A DNA stretch of 63,495 nucleotides, taken from the NCBI GenBank assembly GCA_001312325.1, contig BBDJ01000029.1:1-63495 (forward strand), written 5' to 3'. The position numbers were made by a program, and so were the translations under genes. The stretch is from Lysinibacillus pakistanensis. GTDB taxonomy: Bacteria; Bacillota; Bacilli; Bacillales_A; Planococcaceae. Every line of letters begins with the position of its first letter. Position 1 is the stretch's first letter. Positions 50,260 through 60,344 of this stretch are shown piece by piece. The notes under the pieces were generated by a model. The model was not told the origin of the DNA and searched no databases. It saw nothing but the letters and a program-made list of their open reading frames with translations.

Positions 50260-51194
50260 AAGGAATAACGACGCTCCAGGTTGGAGAAGCAGTTGATCAA
50301 TTTTTATTAATTAAACAAGCGACAAAAGGGGTTACAACGGTTGGCAAGCCCTTTATGTCGTTGTTATTACAAGATAAAAGTGGAGATATTGAGGCAAAGC
50401 TGTGGGATACAAATGAAGACCATGAAAAAAATGTATCATGCCGAGGCTATTGTCCGTGTCGGTGGCGAAATACATGACTATCGTGGGAAAAATCAATTAC
50501 GAATAAAATCCATTCGCGTAGCTAAACCAGAGGAGGGAATTGCAATCCATGATTTAGTTCCTTCTTCAGCTACACCTAAAGAACAACTATATGAAGAATT
50601 AACACAATATTTCTTTGAAATTAAAAATCCTCATATTTCAAGAATTACACGAGCAGCTATTAAAAAAACATCAGGATGCTATTTTAGTATTTCCAGCAGC
50701 GACAAAAAATCATCATGATTATGCCTCGGGCTTACTTGATCATATGGTATCCATGTTGAGACTTGGCAAAGCTATAGCTGATTTATATCCTACATTAAAT
50801 CGTGACTTATTATTTGCAGGCATTATTTTGCATGATATTGGTAAGGTAGTAGAGCTTTCTGGCCCAGTTGCAACAATGTATACTGTTGAAGGGAATTTAC
50901 TTGGTCATATTACGATTATGGTAAATGAAATTGCTAAGATTGCTAGTGAACTAGAAATTGAGGGAGAAGAGGTTATGCTGTTGCAGCATATGGTCTTATC
51001 CCATCATGCAAGGAGGAATGGGGTAGTCCCAAAAAGCCAATGCTTCAGGAAGCAGAAATTTGCATTATATTGATAATATAGATGCAAAGATGAACATGCT
51101 AACACGAGCACTTGGTAAAACAACTCCTGGTGAATTTACAGAAAGATTATTCCCACTTGATAATCGATCGTTTTATAAGCCAACTATCTATTGA
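50256..51194 (+). CDS. yhaM: 3'-5' exoribonuclease YhaM, frameshifted
   Basis: About 312 residues. An N-terminal OB fold ([20 protein letters not shown]) is joined to an HD domain ([16 protein letters not shown].., [26 protein letters not shown]). It degrades RNA, and in vitro DNA, from the 3' end. The ATG overlaps the yhaN stop (ATGA). Extra A near 50427, 50668 and 51032 break it; the C-terminus is restored to [20 protein letters not shown].. TIY. Confidence 0.92.
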
Positions 51195-51197
51195 ATG

Positions 51198-51234
51198 AAA
51201 AAAAGGGTTACGCTGATACAAGCGTAACCCTTTT
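51198..51234. terminator. bidirectional terminator between yhaM and prsA
   Basis: AAAAGGGTTACGCT / AGCGTAACCCTTTT is a 14-bp perfect stem with A and T flanks between converging genes. Confidence 0.93.
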
Positions 51235-51252
51235 CGTTTAATAAGAAAATGA

Positions 51253-52239
51253 CTATTTAGATTCTTTTTCAGTATCTTCAGCTTTCTCTTCTTTGTCTTT
51301 ATTTTCTTTAGCCGCTTTTTCCTCAGCTTTTTTTGCTGCCTCTTCTGCTGCTTTAGCATGTTCTTCACTTGTAGTTGTAAAGAAATCTATTGCTGGTTGT
51401 AAATCTTTTTCAGAAGTTTTTACATTAGCTTCTTTTGCCATCTTAGCAACAATGTCTTTAATAATTGTTTCAGCTTCACCTGATTGTGTTAATTTATTTA
51501 ACATTGTTGAACGGATGTTTTCTTCTTCATCTTTGAATGAGCCTACGCCTTTTACATCACGCTTGTCCGTTACTTCAATAACATGGTAGCCAAAGCTTGA
51601 TTTTACGGGTTCACTTAATGTTTTTAAAGGAAGAGCATAAGCAGCATCACTGAATTCCTCAACCATAGCACCAGCAGAGAACCAGCCAAGCTCTCCACCT
51701 TTTGCGGCAGAACCAGTATCAGTGGAGTACTCTTTTGCCACATCCGCAAAAGCTGCGCCACCTTTAATTTTGTCAATAACTTCCTTAGCTGTTTTCTCAT
51801 CAGCCACTAAAATATGACGAGCATTTAATTCTGTTTTCATCTGCTCATAATGTTTTTTTACATCTTCTTCTTTAATTCCTTGGTCTTTTAAAGCCTTTTC
51901 TTGAAGAAGCTGAATTCGCAAAGATTCTTTGAAACCTTTCTCAGTTAAGCCATTTGCAGCAAGTGCTTGCGCAAAGCTATCTCCGAATTGTGATTTAGTT
52001 GAATCAAACGCTTCATTAAGTTCTTTGTCTGTTACTTTATATTTCTTAGCTAATACTTTTTCAGTCATAATCTGTTGAAGTACATAAGGACCTGTTAACG
52101 TTTTGGATGCTTCATTAAAGTCAGCTACTGAAATATCACCGGCTTTTGATGTTGCAATCGTTTTACTGTCCCCTCCGCTACAAGCTCCAAGCGCTAAAAC
52201 AGAGGCGGCTAATGTTAAAGATAATACAGTCTTTTTCAT
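51253..52239 (-). CDS. prsA: foldase lipoprotein PrsA
   Basis: Membrane-anchored peptidyl-prolyl isomerase that folds secreted proteins; 328 residues. Lipobox LALGAC (Cys20), N-terminal chaperone domain, a parvulin domain at about 135-230 (ARHILVADEKTAKEVIDKIK.., GGELGWFSAGAMVEEFSDAA, SSFGYHVIEV). The C-terminal 35 residues are an unusually charged Lys/Glu/Ala tail. ATG is behind GGAGAGAATATCCACA. The frame is intact. Confidence 0.95.
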   Translation of the reverse strand: MKKTVLSLTLAASVLALGACSGGDSKTIATSKAGDISVADFNEASKTLTGPYVLQQIMTEKVLAKKYKVTDKELNEAFDSTKSQFGDSFAQALAANGLTEKGFKESLRIQLLQEKALKDQGIKEEDVKKHYEQMKTELNARHILVADEKTAKEVIDKIKGGAAFADVAKEYSTDTGSAAKGGELGWFSAGAMVEEFSDAAYALPLKTLSEPVKSSFGYHVIEVTDKRDVKGVGSFKDEEENIRSTMLNKLTQSGEAETIIKDIVAKMAKEANVKTSEKDLQPAIDFFTTTSEEHAKAAEEAAKKAEEKAAKENKDKEEKAEDTEKESK

Positions 52240-52384
52240 TGTGGATATTCTCTCCTAACATGGTTTTCGTCCATTTTTTTACTATAACATAAACGTTTTA
52301 AAAACAAAATGGTTCCCCCTTGAGTATAGCCTATATTTCCATTTTTGAAGCGCATAGGATATAGAAAAGAAAGGGGGTGAAGTT

Positions 52385-52489
52385 ATGAGCAACGGAGGAT
52401 ATGGCGGCGGTGGCTACGGCTCAGGCTTTGCTTTATTAGTTGTGTTGTTTATTTTATTAATTATCGTTGGTGCAGCGTTCCTATACTAA
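52385..52489 (+). CDS. YjcZ-family sporulation-type small membrane protein
   Basis: 34 residues: a Gly/Tyr-rich head ([14 protein letters not shown]) and a single hydrophobic helix ([20 protein letters not shown]). This is the classical YjcZ pattern of spore-formers. A strong AAAGGGGGTGAAG ribosome binding site precedes the ATG. It is followed by its own terminator. Role unknown. Confidence 0.9.
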   Translation: MSNGGYGGGGYGSGFALLVVLFILLIIVGAAFLY

Positions 52490-52502
52490 TTAATAAAATG
52501 GC

Positions 52503-52535
52503 GAAAAGCTAAGGGTGTAATGTCCTTAGCTTTTC
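52503..52535 (+). terminator. YjcZ-type gene terminator
   Basis: GAAAAGCTAAGG / CCTTAGCTTTTC stem, 14 bases past the stop. Confidence 0.85.
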
Positions 52536-52640
52536 TTAACAATAAAAGGCATTCGCACCCACGCTTGGGTTAGTAAATGTTGATTAAACGAGATGTCAAA
52601 CTTACCTCTTTTTGCTGACGGGTGCAGATCAATTTTTTTA

Positions 52641-52826
52641 CTATACTGCATATAAAATTTCAATATAAAATGAGACAAGTAATATTGTAATAAGTATATT
52701 TATAGTTCGGAATATTTTTGGCTGGTTTTCTTCGGGAATTTCACGTCGCATGCACAGTGCATAAGTCATGCGGTTTATTTGAAATAAATAGAATACCGAG
52801 AATAGAACTACGATCATTAATAGCAA
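52641..52826 (-). CDS. small membrane protein, 61 aa
   Basis: Starts at TTG 52826 with GGGGAGG seven bases upstream; an ATG four codons in is the alternative. Two hydrophobic segments (LLMIVVLFSVFYLFQ and INILITILLVSFYIEILYAV) are joined by a charged loop (CMRREIPEENQPKIF). The family is not recognised. It stands between the YjcZ-type and zincin-like genes. Confidence 0.6.
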   Translation of the reverse strand: MLLMIVVLFSVFYLFQINRMTYALCMRREIPEENQPKIFRTINILITILLVSFYIEILYAV

Positions 52827-52897
52827 GTCTATTCCTCCCCTCTTTCAATAGTAATAGCATAACAAAAAAACGTCAATAAAACACAAGTACAAGCAAT

Positions 52898-53443
52898 TTA
52901 ATGAATAGTAGGTGGTACTAAAATTTCATAGCCCTTTGGTGTCTCCTCAATTTGAGAGTCCTTAGGTGAATTCAATAAGTATTTTACATAGAGAATATCA
53001 ATTACACATAAACTACAATGATAAGCTAAAAGCAATGTGCCGTAATGTGTGTAGGCAGGTAATAAAAGTGTACCTATTAAAATGGCTGTATTAAGCACGA
53101 AAAATGGTGTAAGAAGTGCTATAATATAACGACTTTTTGAGAGTGGTTCACGTATCCGCATATGTAAAACAGGAATTACATAAAATTGTGAACGCATCCG
53201 TAATGTTAAATGCTGTCGTAAATCATACAATGCTAGAAAGTGTAAGCATTTATGAATTGGATAAAGGGCAAATACAGCGATAACAAATAACCAAAATAAA
53301 TGATCAGTATAGTGTTCATCATTAAATAAATTAAATGTTACATAGGATAGGGAAAAGATGGTTAAAAACACAAAGACAGATATTATTATAATACGTGTTG
53401 TACCGTAATGATGTTCAAGATTTAATATTTTCCAACAGTGCAT
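52898..53443 (-). CDS. membrane protein, putative DUF3267-like zincin
   Basis: 181 residues with about four hydrophobic segments (RIIIISVFVFLTIFSLSYV; HLFWLFVIAVFALYPIH; RYIIALLTPFFVLNTAILIG; YGTLLLAYHCSLCVIDILYV). The motif YPIHKCLHFLAL (HxxxH) and the overall layout resemble DUF3267 putative metalloproteases, but the usual Glu after the first His is Lys, so activity is doubtful. The frame is intact. It is followed upstream by the divergently read hpr region. Confidence 0.65.
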   Translation of the reverse strand: MHCWKILNLEHHYGTTRIIIISVFVFLTIFSLSYVTFNLFNDEHYTDHLFWLFVIAVFALYPIHKCLHFLALYDLRQHLTLRMRSQFYVIPVLHMRIREPLSKSRYIIALLTPFFVLNTAILIGTLLLPAYTHYGTLLLAYHCSLCVIDILYVKYLLNSPKDSQIEETPKGYEILVPPTIH

Positions 53444-53510
53444 GCTTTATCAACTCCATAATTGGAAGGGTCCTATTTAATGTAAATTGATTTATGTTAG
53501 AATGCAAGAA

Positions 53511-53551
53511 AAAGGAGGTATCTCAGAAATATTTTCTGAAATACCTCCTTT
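53511..53551. terminator. long palindromic terminator
   Basis: AAAGGAGGTATCTCAGAAA / TTCTGAAATACCTCCTTT pairs over 17-18 bases. It lies past the hpr stop on the minus strand. Confidence 0.85.
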
Positions 53552-53671
53552 AACATGATTTTTAAACGTTTCGTAAGACGACTCCAGATCGCTATTTACT
53601 GAACGTTATTTCTCAATTGCTTGACTTATAATTAGCAGGAGAAGAAACAATTCCTACAAATTAGTTTCGCT

Positions 53672-54232
53672 TTATCCTTTTACAGTTGAACGTTCTTCTA
53701 GCTTGTCAAAGGAATCACGGAAGTGTTGAAAGGAGCGTTCGAAAATATCGATGAAGTCTTCTCCATATATATTGCGGATAACAGCCATAACATCTAAAAA
53801 TTCTGGAAAGCGGCCATATAAGTCTTTTAAAGCTAATGAACCTTCGAGGACAGAATGATACGTATTATGATAATTGCTATTCATTTCAATAATTAGTTCT
53901 GTGCCTGTTTCAGTTAGTTCAACATACGTATTACGTTTGTCGTCATCACGCTTTGAAAACTTCAGGAATCCACGCTCTTCTAATTTTTTAGAGAAGTTAA
54001 ATGCTGTGGAAACGTGCATCACGCCAAATTTTGCTACATCGGAAATCGAAGCCCCTTTTAGATGATACGAAATCCATAAAATATGATGCTCATTGATGTT
54101 TAAATCGTATGGTTTAATCCATTGCTGCCAATCCTTTTCAACCGCTTTCCATAAGGCTTTTGATAATTGCGCAATTCTTTGACTATAAAGCATCGCCTCT
54201 TTTTGTGTGTATAATTCCTCTGACAAAGCCAT
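53672..54232 (-). CDS. hpr: MarR-family transition-state regulator Hpr (ScoC)
   Basis: 186 residues. The stretch [40 protein letters not shown] and the winged helix [20 protein letters not shown] match Hpr, which represses protease and sporulation genes at the growth transition. The ATG at 54232 is taken, but the ribosome binding site (GTAGGTG) overlaps it, so TTG at 54226 may be the real start. The C-terminal tail is shorter than in B. subtilis. Gene order hpr-yhaH-trpP is conserved. Confidence 0.93.
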   Translation of the reverse strand: MALSEELYTQKEAMLYSQRIAQLSKALWKAVEKDWQQWIKPYDLNINEHHILWISYHLKGASISDVAKFGVMHVSTAFNFSKKLEERGFLKFSKRDDDKRNTYVELTETGTELIIEMNSNYHNTYHSVLEGSLALKDLYGRFPEFLDVMAVIRNIYGEDFIDIFERSFQHFRDSFDKLEERSTVKG

Positions 54233-54379
54233 CACCTACTGCTTTCTTTAACATTTTAAAAATATTATAGCAATAAAGAAAAAAAAGTTTAAAGTTAGAA
54301 AAATTAAATAATTGAAAAGTGGTTAAATAATAATATTTTATGATTTAAATATGATAAAAAAATAGAATTATTTTTTTAT

Positions 54380-54791
54380 TTATAGGGACTTTAGTCGCTT
54401 ATTTTTTTTCTTGTGGTTTTTTTTCTCCTTTTCTGTGATTTGTGCAACGTTTTTCTCGATTTCGCTAATTGTATTCTGTAATGCCTCTATTTCTTGTTGT
54501 AAATTATTTTTTTGTAGGCTCTATTTCATCTGTAAATGTAGTAATTGTTTGTTTTAATTCATTTATTATTTGCGGTATATTATTTTTGACTTCATTTGTT
54601 AAGGTATTAACTGACTGTTTAACATTATCAACCTGATGTTTAACTTCGAAAAGTTTACCCTTTGTGATTTCAGCATTTTCTCGCAAATTAGTGCGTAATT
54701 GTCTGCCTGATTGAGGAGTAGAGAAAAGTACAGCAATTGTTCCACCAACAATACCAGTAACTAGTCCAAATAAAAATGGTTTTGCTTTCAT
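54380..54791 (-). CDS. yhaH: YtxH-family protein YhaH, frameshifted
   Basis: About 136 residues. N-terminal membrane helix FLFGLVTGIVGGTIAVLFST with the YtxH-type PQSGRQLR motif, then a long coiled coil (VKHQVDNVKQSVNTLTNEVK..). An extra T at 54506-54512 hides the end: repaired, it continues NNLQQEIEALQNTISEIEKN and a Lys-rich tail. ATG at 54791 is preferred for GAGGTATTTCAAT. General stress-associated family, exact role unknown. Confidence 0.82.
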
Positions 54792-54861
54792 ATTGAAATA
54801 CCTCGTTTCTGTAATAATCATATTATCTCTATTAAACCACGAATTACACATATTCCAAAAG

Positions 54862-54912
54862 AAAAAAAGAAACTAAACGAGTGATTTTCTATCACGTTTT
54901 AGCTTCTTTTAG
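54862..54912 (-). terminator. trpP terminator
   Basis: On the minus strand AAGAAGCTAAAACGTGATA / TATCACTCGTTTAGTTTCTT forms a long imperfect stem followed by seven T, about 50 bases past the trpP stop. Confidence 0.82.
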
Positions 54913-54958
54913 TAGTTGAAAGTACCTTTTACCTCAAAATAAAGGTTCGTACTTTATA

Positions 54959-55493
54959 TTAAATTTGAGAAATAGCTGTGTTAAATTTAGAACGCTTTAC
55001 TAATTTAACGACAATTGGATAAATTATCGCAAAAGCAATAACATTAAATGCTACAGCGGGTAATACAACACCTACGAAAAGCATAGCAAATGTTGCACCA
55101 ACATTGGCATTGAACACAAAAAGTGCTACTGCTAAAAATACCGTACCAGATAATATTGTTCCTACACCCACTAAGATAGCCGATATAGCAAAATTGTTTG
55201 CCAATTTTTTTCAGGGTGATTAAAATTGCTAAAAAGACAAAGCCTGTAACAGCCTTATCGATAATGTTTGGAACAAGACCAGCAGGAAATGTTGTAAATA
55301 ATCCTGATAGAACACCTGTCGCTAAAGAAAGCAAAAATGTTTCTTTCATGGTAGGGAACAGTAATATCCCGATAAACATCATTGTTAGCATGAAATCGGG
55401 CTTCATGCCATTAACCATACCTGGTGTGACTACGTAAAGCGCCGCACCGACACCCACTAAGAGTGCCATTAAAACTAAATTCTTTGTATTCAT
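54959..55493 (-). CDS. trpP: tryptophan transporter TrpP (YhaG), frameshifted
   Basis: About 178 residues with five or six membrane helices (LVLMALLVGVGAALYVVTPG; FMLTMMFIGILLFPTMKETF..; AVTGFVFLAILITLKK; ISAILVGVGTILSGTVFLAV; VGVVLPAVAFNVIAFAIIYP). MVNGMKPDFMLTMMFI is typical of TrpP, the probable tryptophan importer. An extra T at 55204-55210 breaks it after LITLKK. The leader has a TRAP-type (G/U)AG repeat, see the adjacent entry. Confidence 0.92.
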
Positions 55494-55495
55494 TT

Positions 55496-55531
55496 CTAAT
55501 CTCTCCTCAACTATGCTAATCTATTTGTCTC
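55496..55531 (-). promoter_or_regulatory. TRAP-binding (G/U)AG repeat over the trpP ribosome binding site
   Basis: Reading toward the ATG on the minus strand: GAG, five bases, then UAG AU UAG CA UAG UU GAG GA GAG AU UAG AA AUG. Six triplets are spaced exactly two bases apart and a seventh lies five bases further out. They cover the GAGGAGAG ribosome binding site. In B. subtilis, tryptophan-bound TRAP (MtrB) represses trpP translation through such a site. Confidence 0.9.
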
Positions 55532-55631
55532 CCAACGTGTCCTCTTGACCGTTAGCGAAACTTATTTGTGATTGTACGATAAAAAAAATTTAAAATGCAA
55601 GGAACTATTCTGAAAATTAATCCTTCTTATT

Positions 55632-56045
55632 TTAAAGATGTGCTTTTATATTTTCTGCAACTTCAGACAATTGCTCTGGTGTATATTTTTGTGTTTGCCA
55701 AATTAAACCTAGACCTTCTTTTTCGTCATAACGCGGAATAAAATGTAAGTGATAATGAAACACAGTTTGTCCAGCAGCGGCTCCATTGTTATTAATTGTA
55801 TTCAAGCCAATCGGTTGAAATGCAGCTTTGAGAGCATTGGCAATTTTAGGTGCTACAGCATAAAGATTTCGTGCTACTTCCTCTGGCATTTCAAATAAAT
55901 CCTGACAGTGATGCTTTGGAATTAATAAAGTATGTCCTTTAGCAACAGGTGAAATGTCTGTGAATGCATAGACATGGTCGTCTTCATAAATTTTTGTACT
56001 TGGAATGGATCCATCAATGATTTTACAAAATAGGCAATCGCTCAT
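55632..56045 (-). CDS. hit: HIT-family nucleotide hydrolase
   Basis: 137 residues. Histidine-triad motif in TVFHYHLHFIPRYD, zinc-type CLFCKI at the N-terminus, and TLLIPKHHCQDLFEM. HIT proteins hydrolyse nucleoside phosphoramidates or adenylates. ATG at 56045 follows GAAAGGGG. The frame is intact. It is divergent from ecsAB, the same neighbourhood as in B. subtilis. Confidence 0.93.
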   Translation of the reverse strand: MSDCLFCKIIDGSIPSTKIYEDDHVYAFTDISPVAKGHTLLIPKHHCQDLFEMPEEVARNLYAVAPKIANALKAAFQPIGLNTINNNGAAAGQTVFHYHLHFIPRYDEKEGLGLIWQTQKYTPEQLSEVAENIKAHL

Positions 56046-56152
56046 TCGTAATTTCCCCTTTCATTTATGTATGTAATTACATTCTATCACACTCATAACT
56101 GTATCATTTGCTAATTTTTGATAAAATATAAAACAAGAAGAGGAGTGAGGTC

Positions 56153-56903
56153 ATGTCAGTATTAGAGGTACAGCATGTGACAGGTGGCTACACAAGAAAG
56201 CCTGTTATTAAAGATTTATCATTTACTATTGGAAAAGGGGAGCTCGTTGGCTTAATTGGCTTGAATGGTGCTGGAAAAAGTACAACGATTAAGCATATTA
56301 TTGGTACAATGCTTCCCAAAGAAGGGGATATTCGATTAAATGGTGTTACATTAAAGGAGGATACGGACAAGTATCGTACATCATTTTCTTATATACCTGA
56401 AACGCCTGTATTATACGATGAGCTAACTTTAAGGGAACATTTAGCATTAACGGCAATGGCTTATGGCCTAGATGAGGCAACGCTTGCAGCTCGGTCGGAA
56501 TTATTATTGAAAGAATTTCGGATGGAGAAAAGATTGAATTGGTTCCCATCGCATTTTTCTAAAGGAATGCGTCAAAAGGTGATGATTATGTGTGCCTTTT
56601 TAGTTAATCCAAGTCTTTACATTATTGATGAGCCTTTTGTGGGGCTTGATCCCCTTGGCATTCAATCATTGCTAGATCAAATGGATGAAAAGAAAAAAAG
56701 AGGGCGCTTCTATATTAATGTCCACTCACATTTTATCGACAGCTGAGAAGCATTGTGATCGAATCATCTTATTGCATGAGGGTCGTGTTCGAGCACAGGG
56801 AACGATGAATGATTTACGTCAGGCTTTTGCTATGCCACACGCGACATTAGACGAATTATATATTGCTATGACAAAGGAGCGGGACCATGAAGAACTTGCG
56901 TGA
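56153..56903 (+). CDS. ecsA: ABC transporter ATP-binding protein EcsA, frameshifted
   Basis: About 249 residues. Walker A GLNGAGKSTTIKH, signature-like SHFSKGMRQKVM, Walker B LYIIDEPFVGLDPLG, and the switch His in MSTHILSTAEKHCD. With EcsB it forms the Ecs transporter, linked to protein secretion and intramembrane proteolysis. An extra A near 56694 breaks it (DEKKKEGASILMSTH is restored). It overlaps ecsB by 17 bases. Confidence 0.93.
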
Positions 56904-58074
56904 TGTATGGTCTTCTCGCTTCATGCATTATATCGGAGAAGTACAAAAGTATATGCAATTTATTTTTACTGGGCATATCGCGATTGTACTCGTATTTCTT
57001 GTTGGAGCAGGAGGCTATCAATATAGTGAATGGCTAAAAAAACGTGCAAATAGATTTTCCAGCAGAAATAGTTATTGCTGTAATCGTAGGAATTTTATTA
57101 GCTTTTAGTCGACCTACTTCGCTTTTGAGAGAGCCAGACCAAGTGTATTTATTACCTGTAGAATCAAAAATGTCACAGTATTTTAAAAAGGCGTTAGCAT
57201 GGACATTTTGGTCTCAGGTTTGGATTGTTGCGATTGTTTATATTGTAAGTATCCCTTTACTTAAGGCCGTTACTGATTTAACAACAATTGAGATTTGGGC
57301 AGTGTTTGTACTAATTATCGTATTGAAATTTTTTTAGTGTTCAAGGCGAATTTAGCTATCGTTATAGTGAACGTGGCAAACTGATTTGGGTGGACAGACT
57401 AATCCGAGCAATCATATTTGGTGTGGCTATTTACATGGCGCTCCAAGCTCAATTGCTATTAGCAATTGTTGTAACTGTTATTGGCTGTATTTACATTCTT
57501 ATATTCAGAAAAAAAATGTAAGGATGAGCCTGTGCCATACGAGCATTTTGTGGAACTAGAGCAAAATCGTATGATGAGCTTCTATCGTTTTGCAAATTAT
57601 TTTACAGATGTGCCCCATTTAAGAGGAATCATTCGCCGAAGAGCATGGCTTGATTGGTTGTATACATTTATTCCTTATAAGAAGGAGAACACACAAAAAT
57701 ATTTGGTGTTCCGCACTTTTGTACGTACAGATGATCATTTTTATTTATGGCTTCGTTTAACAGTGATTTCTGCTGTTATTGCAGCGTTTGTCGATATTCC
57801 TATTGTGACATGGATTGTTGTAGGAGCATTAAGCTTTGCGTCCACAATCCAGTTAAAGCAAGCCTTATTGGCAAGTGGAGAATTTCGTATGGACATGCTC
57901 TATCCATTGCCTGATCATGTGCGCAAGGCAGCCGTTCAACAAATTGTTCGTTTAGCGATGATTACTCAAGCTATTATTGTTGGTATATGTAGTGTGATGC
58001 AGCCAATGTTCTATATAGGAATTGTCATTATTATTGTTGTCAGTGAAATAACGTCGAAGGTTTCTAAGCCTTAA
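56887..58074 (+). CDS. ecsB: ABC transporter permease EcsB, frameshifted
   Basis: About 394 residues with several membrane helices (FIFTGHIAIVLVFLVGAGGY; EIVIAVIVGILLAFSRPTSL; IWAVFVLIIVLKFFSV; LLLAIVVTVIGCIYILIF; VISAVIAAFVDIPIVTWIVV; YIGIVIIIVVSEI). YLLPVESKMSQYFKKALAWT and PYEHFVELEQNRMMSFYRFA are typical of EcsB. The ATG at 56887 lies within the end of ecsA. Extra bases near 57037, 57329 and 57510 break it. Confidence 0.92.
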
Positions 58075-58076
58075 TT

Positions 58077-58109
58077 AAAAGTCCATGTAGATGTCTACGT
58101 GGACTTTTT
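58077..58109 (+). terminator. ecsAB terminator
   Basis: AAAGTCCATGTAG / CTACGTGGACTTT stem with one G-T pair and five T. Confidence 0.9.
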
Positions 58110-58155
58110 GAATGCTTAACAATAACTTAATATTGGTAAAATGGTAAAACGAATG

Positions 58156-58675
58156 TTACTCCTCGTCTTCTTCTTTTGGGGTAGCACTATAGGTTGTAAT
58201 ATAGGAAGCAGCTGAAAATATATTTTGCTGACGTACACCAGTTGGTTCTTCCCGTTCAGCATGTGCTGATTTAAATGCTTTTGAGCTTTTCCATGCTTCA
58301 AATGAATGTGGGCCATTCCATTGTGTCATGACAATATAGGTTTCGCTATTTAACGGTCGAAGTAGTCGGAATGCTAAAAAAACCCGGTTCATCCTCGATA
58401 ACACGTGCACGATTTAAAAAGCGATGTTCAAAAACAGGTCGACCTTCATCTGTAACAGGAATATTGTTAAAAACAAAAAATCCACGCTCTTCTAAATTAT
58501 TTACTGAATCTAATACTTCAAACTTACGTGGTGTGGCAAATACAGATTTTCCTTCAGTTTCATGTATAAGTACAGAATTCCCTTCCCCATGTATTAGAAT
58601 CATCTCCTGGTTTTGGTGCTTTTTTCTTACTTGTTCTAAAAAATCTCCTGTCCCTGAAGTTAAATAAATATACAT
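58156..58675 (-). CDS. hmoB: haem-degrading monooxygenase HmoB (YhgC), frameshifted
   Basis: About 172 residues. An N-terminal extension (MYIYLTSGTGDFLEQVRKKH..) precedes an IsdG-like antibiotic-biosynthesis-monooxygenase domain (FFVFNNIPVTDEGRPVFEHR.., YIVMTQWNGPHSFEAWKSS..AFKSAH). Asn, Trp and His of the IsdG triad are present in FNN, EAW and SAH. It opens haem and frees iron. An extra A near 58379 breaks EDEPGFLAFRLLRP. It faces the haem synthesis operon, and the juxtaposition of breakdown and synthesis genes is conserved with B. subtilis. Confidence 0.9.
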
Positions 58676-58873
58676 AAATTTGCCCTCCTTATGAATGCTC
58701 TGACTAATAGCTTGATTATCTCCATTTAAGTGGAAGTCTATAGCTTTGTCAAAAAAAGAAACCTTTTAGAAAGAACAATTTTATGACATTTCATGTGGAA
58801 AACTATACAATTGCTAAGGAAGCGTTTACTATTGAAAACGGATATCAATAATAAAGGAATAAACTAAAGATTT

Positions 58874-59097
58874 TATCTTCATTCAGAAAATGTTTTTTGT
58901 ATCGAAAGCAAAGCGGCGCATACAGAAGGCTCCCACTTCTACATGTGGTGAGATGAACGCGGTTTTGGTTTCTGTTCATTGGGTGTTCAAACACCTACTG
59001 AATGAAGATAAAGCCTCTGGCGGATGTCACGGATTTTCAAAGGAATGAATTGTGCAGGTACAAAATCCGGACGTAATTACGCCAAGGCGAAATTGAT
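58874..59097. repeat. dispersed repeat family 1, copy C (full length)
   Basis: Starts TATCTTCATTCAG and ends AATTACGCCAAGGCGAAATTGAT. TATCTTCATTCAG (58874) recurs inverted as CTGAATGAAGATA at 58998-59010, bounding a 111-base insert with its own hairpins (GGTGTTCAAACACC). The right part holds CGGATTTT / AAAATCCG and CGCCAAGGCG. It ends 36 bases before hemE. Confidence 0.82.
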
Positions 59098-59132
59098 ACG
59101 ATATGAATTTTATCGAGGGGAAGGAACTATTC

Positions 59133-60183
59133 ATGACAACATTTAATGATACACTTCTTCGTGCTGCACGAGGGGAAAAAAACAGAACATACACCTGTCT
59201 GGTATATGCGACAAGCAGGACGCTCTCAGCCAGAATATCGTGCGATTAAAGAAAAATATTCGTTAGAGCAAATCACACATCAACCTGAGCTTTGTGCGTA
59301 TGTAACGCGTTTACCCGTAGAAAACTATAATGTTGATGCGGCTATTTTATACAAGGATATTGTAACACCTCTCCCTGGTATCGGTGTCGATGTGAAAATC
59401 AAAGCAGGAGTTGGTCCTGTTATTTCCAATCCTATTCGTTCAGTTGCTGATGTGGAAAAATTAGGCGAATTTAATGCTAAGGAACAGACACCTTTTGTAT
59501 TGGAAACAATAAAATTATTAACAGAAGAGCAACTAAATGTACCTTTAATTGGTTTTGCTGGTGCACCTTTTACGCTTGCAAGCTATATGATTGAAGGTGG
59601 ACCTTCAAGAAACTATAATAAAACAAAATCATTTATGGTATCAGAGCCACAAGCTTGGTTTGCATTAATGGATAAATTAGCAGATATGATTATTTCTTAC
59701 GTAACAGCACAAATCGAAGCGGGAGCAAAGGCAATACAAGTATTTGACTCTTGGTAGGTGCTCTAAATGTTGAAGACTATCGTATCTTTATTAAACCAGT
59801 AATGACACGTATTTTTGCTGAGTTGAAAAAAAGAAAATGTGCCACTTATTCAGTTCGGTGTTGGTGCAAGCCATTTGGCAAAAGAGTGGAATGATTTACC
59901 GATTGACGTTGTTGGCTTGGATTGGCGTCTACCGATTAAAGAAGCAAGAGCAAATGGTATTACAAAACCAGTACAAGGTAACTTAGATCCATCTTTATTA
60001 ATTGCAGACTGGTCGATTATAGAAAAGCGTGCAAAAGATATTATTGATCAAGGCTTAGAAATGCCTGGACATATCTTTAATCTTGGACACGGTGTATTCC
60101 CAGACGTAGATCCAGAGGTTTTGAAACGATTAACAGCTCTTATTCATGATTACAGTGCTCAACAAATCCAAGCACGCTCTTAA
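59133..60183 (+). CDS. hemE: uroporphyrinogen decarboxylase, frameshifted
   Basis: About 349 residues; converts uroporphyrinogen III to coproporphyrinogen III. Signature [17 protein letters not shown] near the N-terminus, catalytic Asp region [35 protein letters not shown], and [17 protein letters not shown] at 59133 follows GAGGGGAAGGAACT. Breaks: extra A near 59178, a lost G near 59756 ([14 protein letters not shown]), extra A near 59826. First gene of hemE-hemH-hemY. Confidence 0.95.
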
Positions 60184-60240
60184 AGTTAAGAAGCTTTGAC
60201 TAAATCTTGTCTGTGAATACTACATTCTGTACAAAACAGC

Positions 60241-60281
60241 AAGGGAGCTGTCCAACCAAATGAATTGGACGGCTTCTTTTT
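60241..60281 (+). terminator. hairpin between hemE and hemH
   Basis: AAGGGAGCTGTCCAA / TTGGACGGCTTCTTT stem with five T. It may attenuate transcription into hemH, or the two genes have separate transcripts. Confidence 0.8.
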
Positions 60282-60344
60282 ACCACATATTATTCTTGAT
60301 AAGAAAAGATATTTTTAAACTATTATTTAGAGGTGAAAAGGGTA

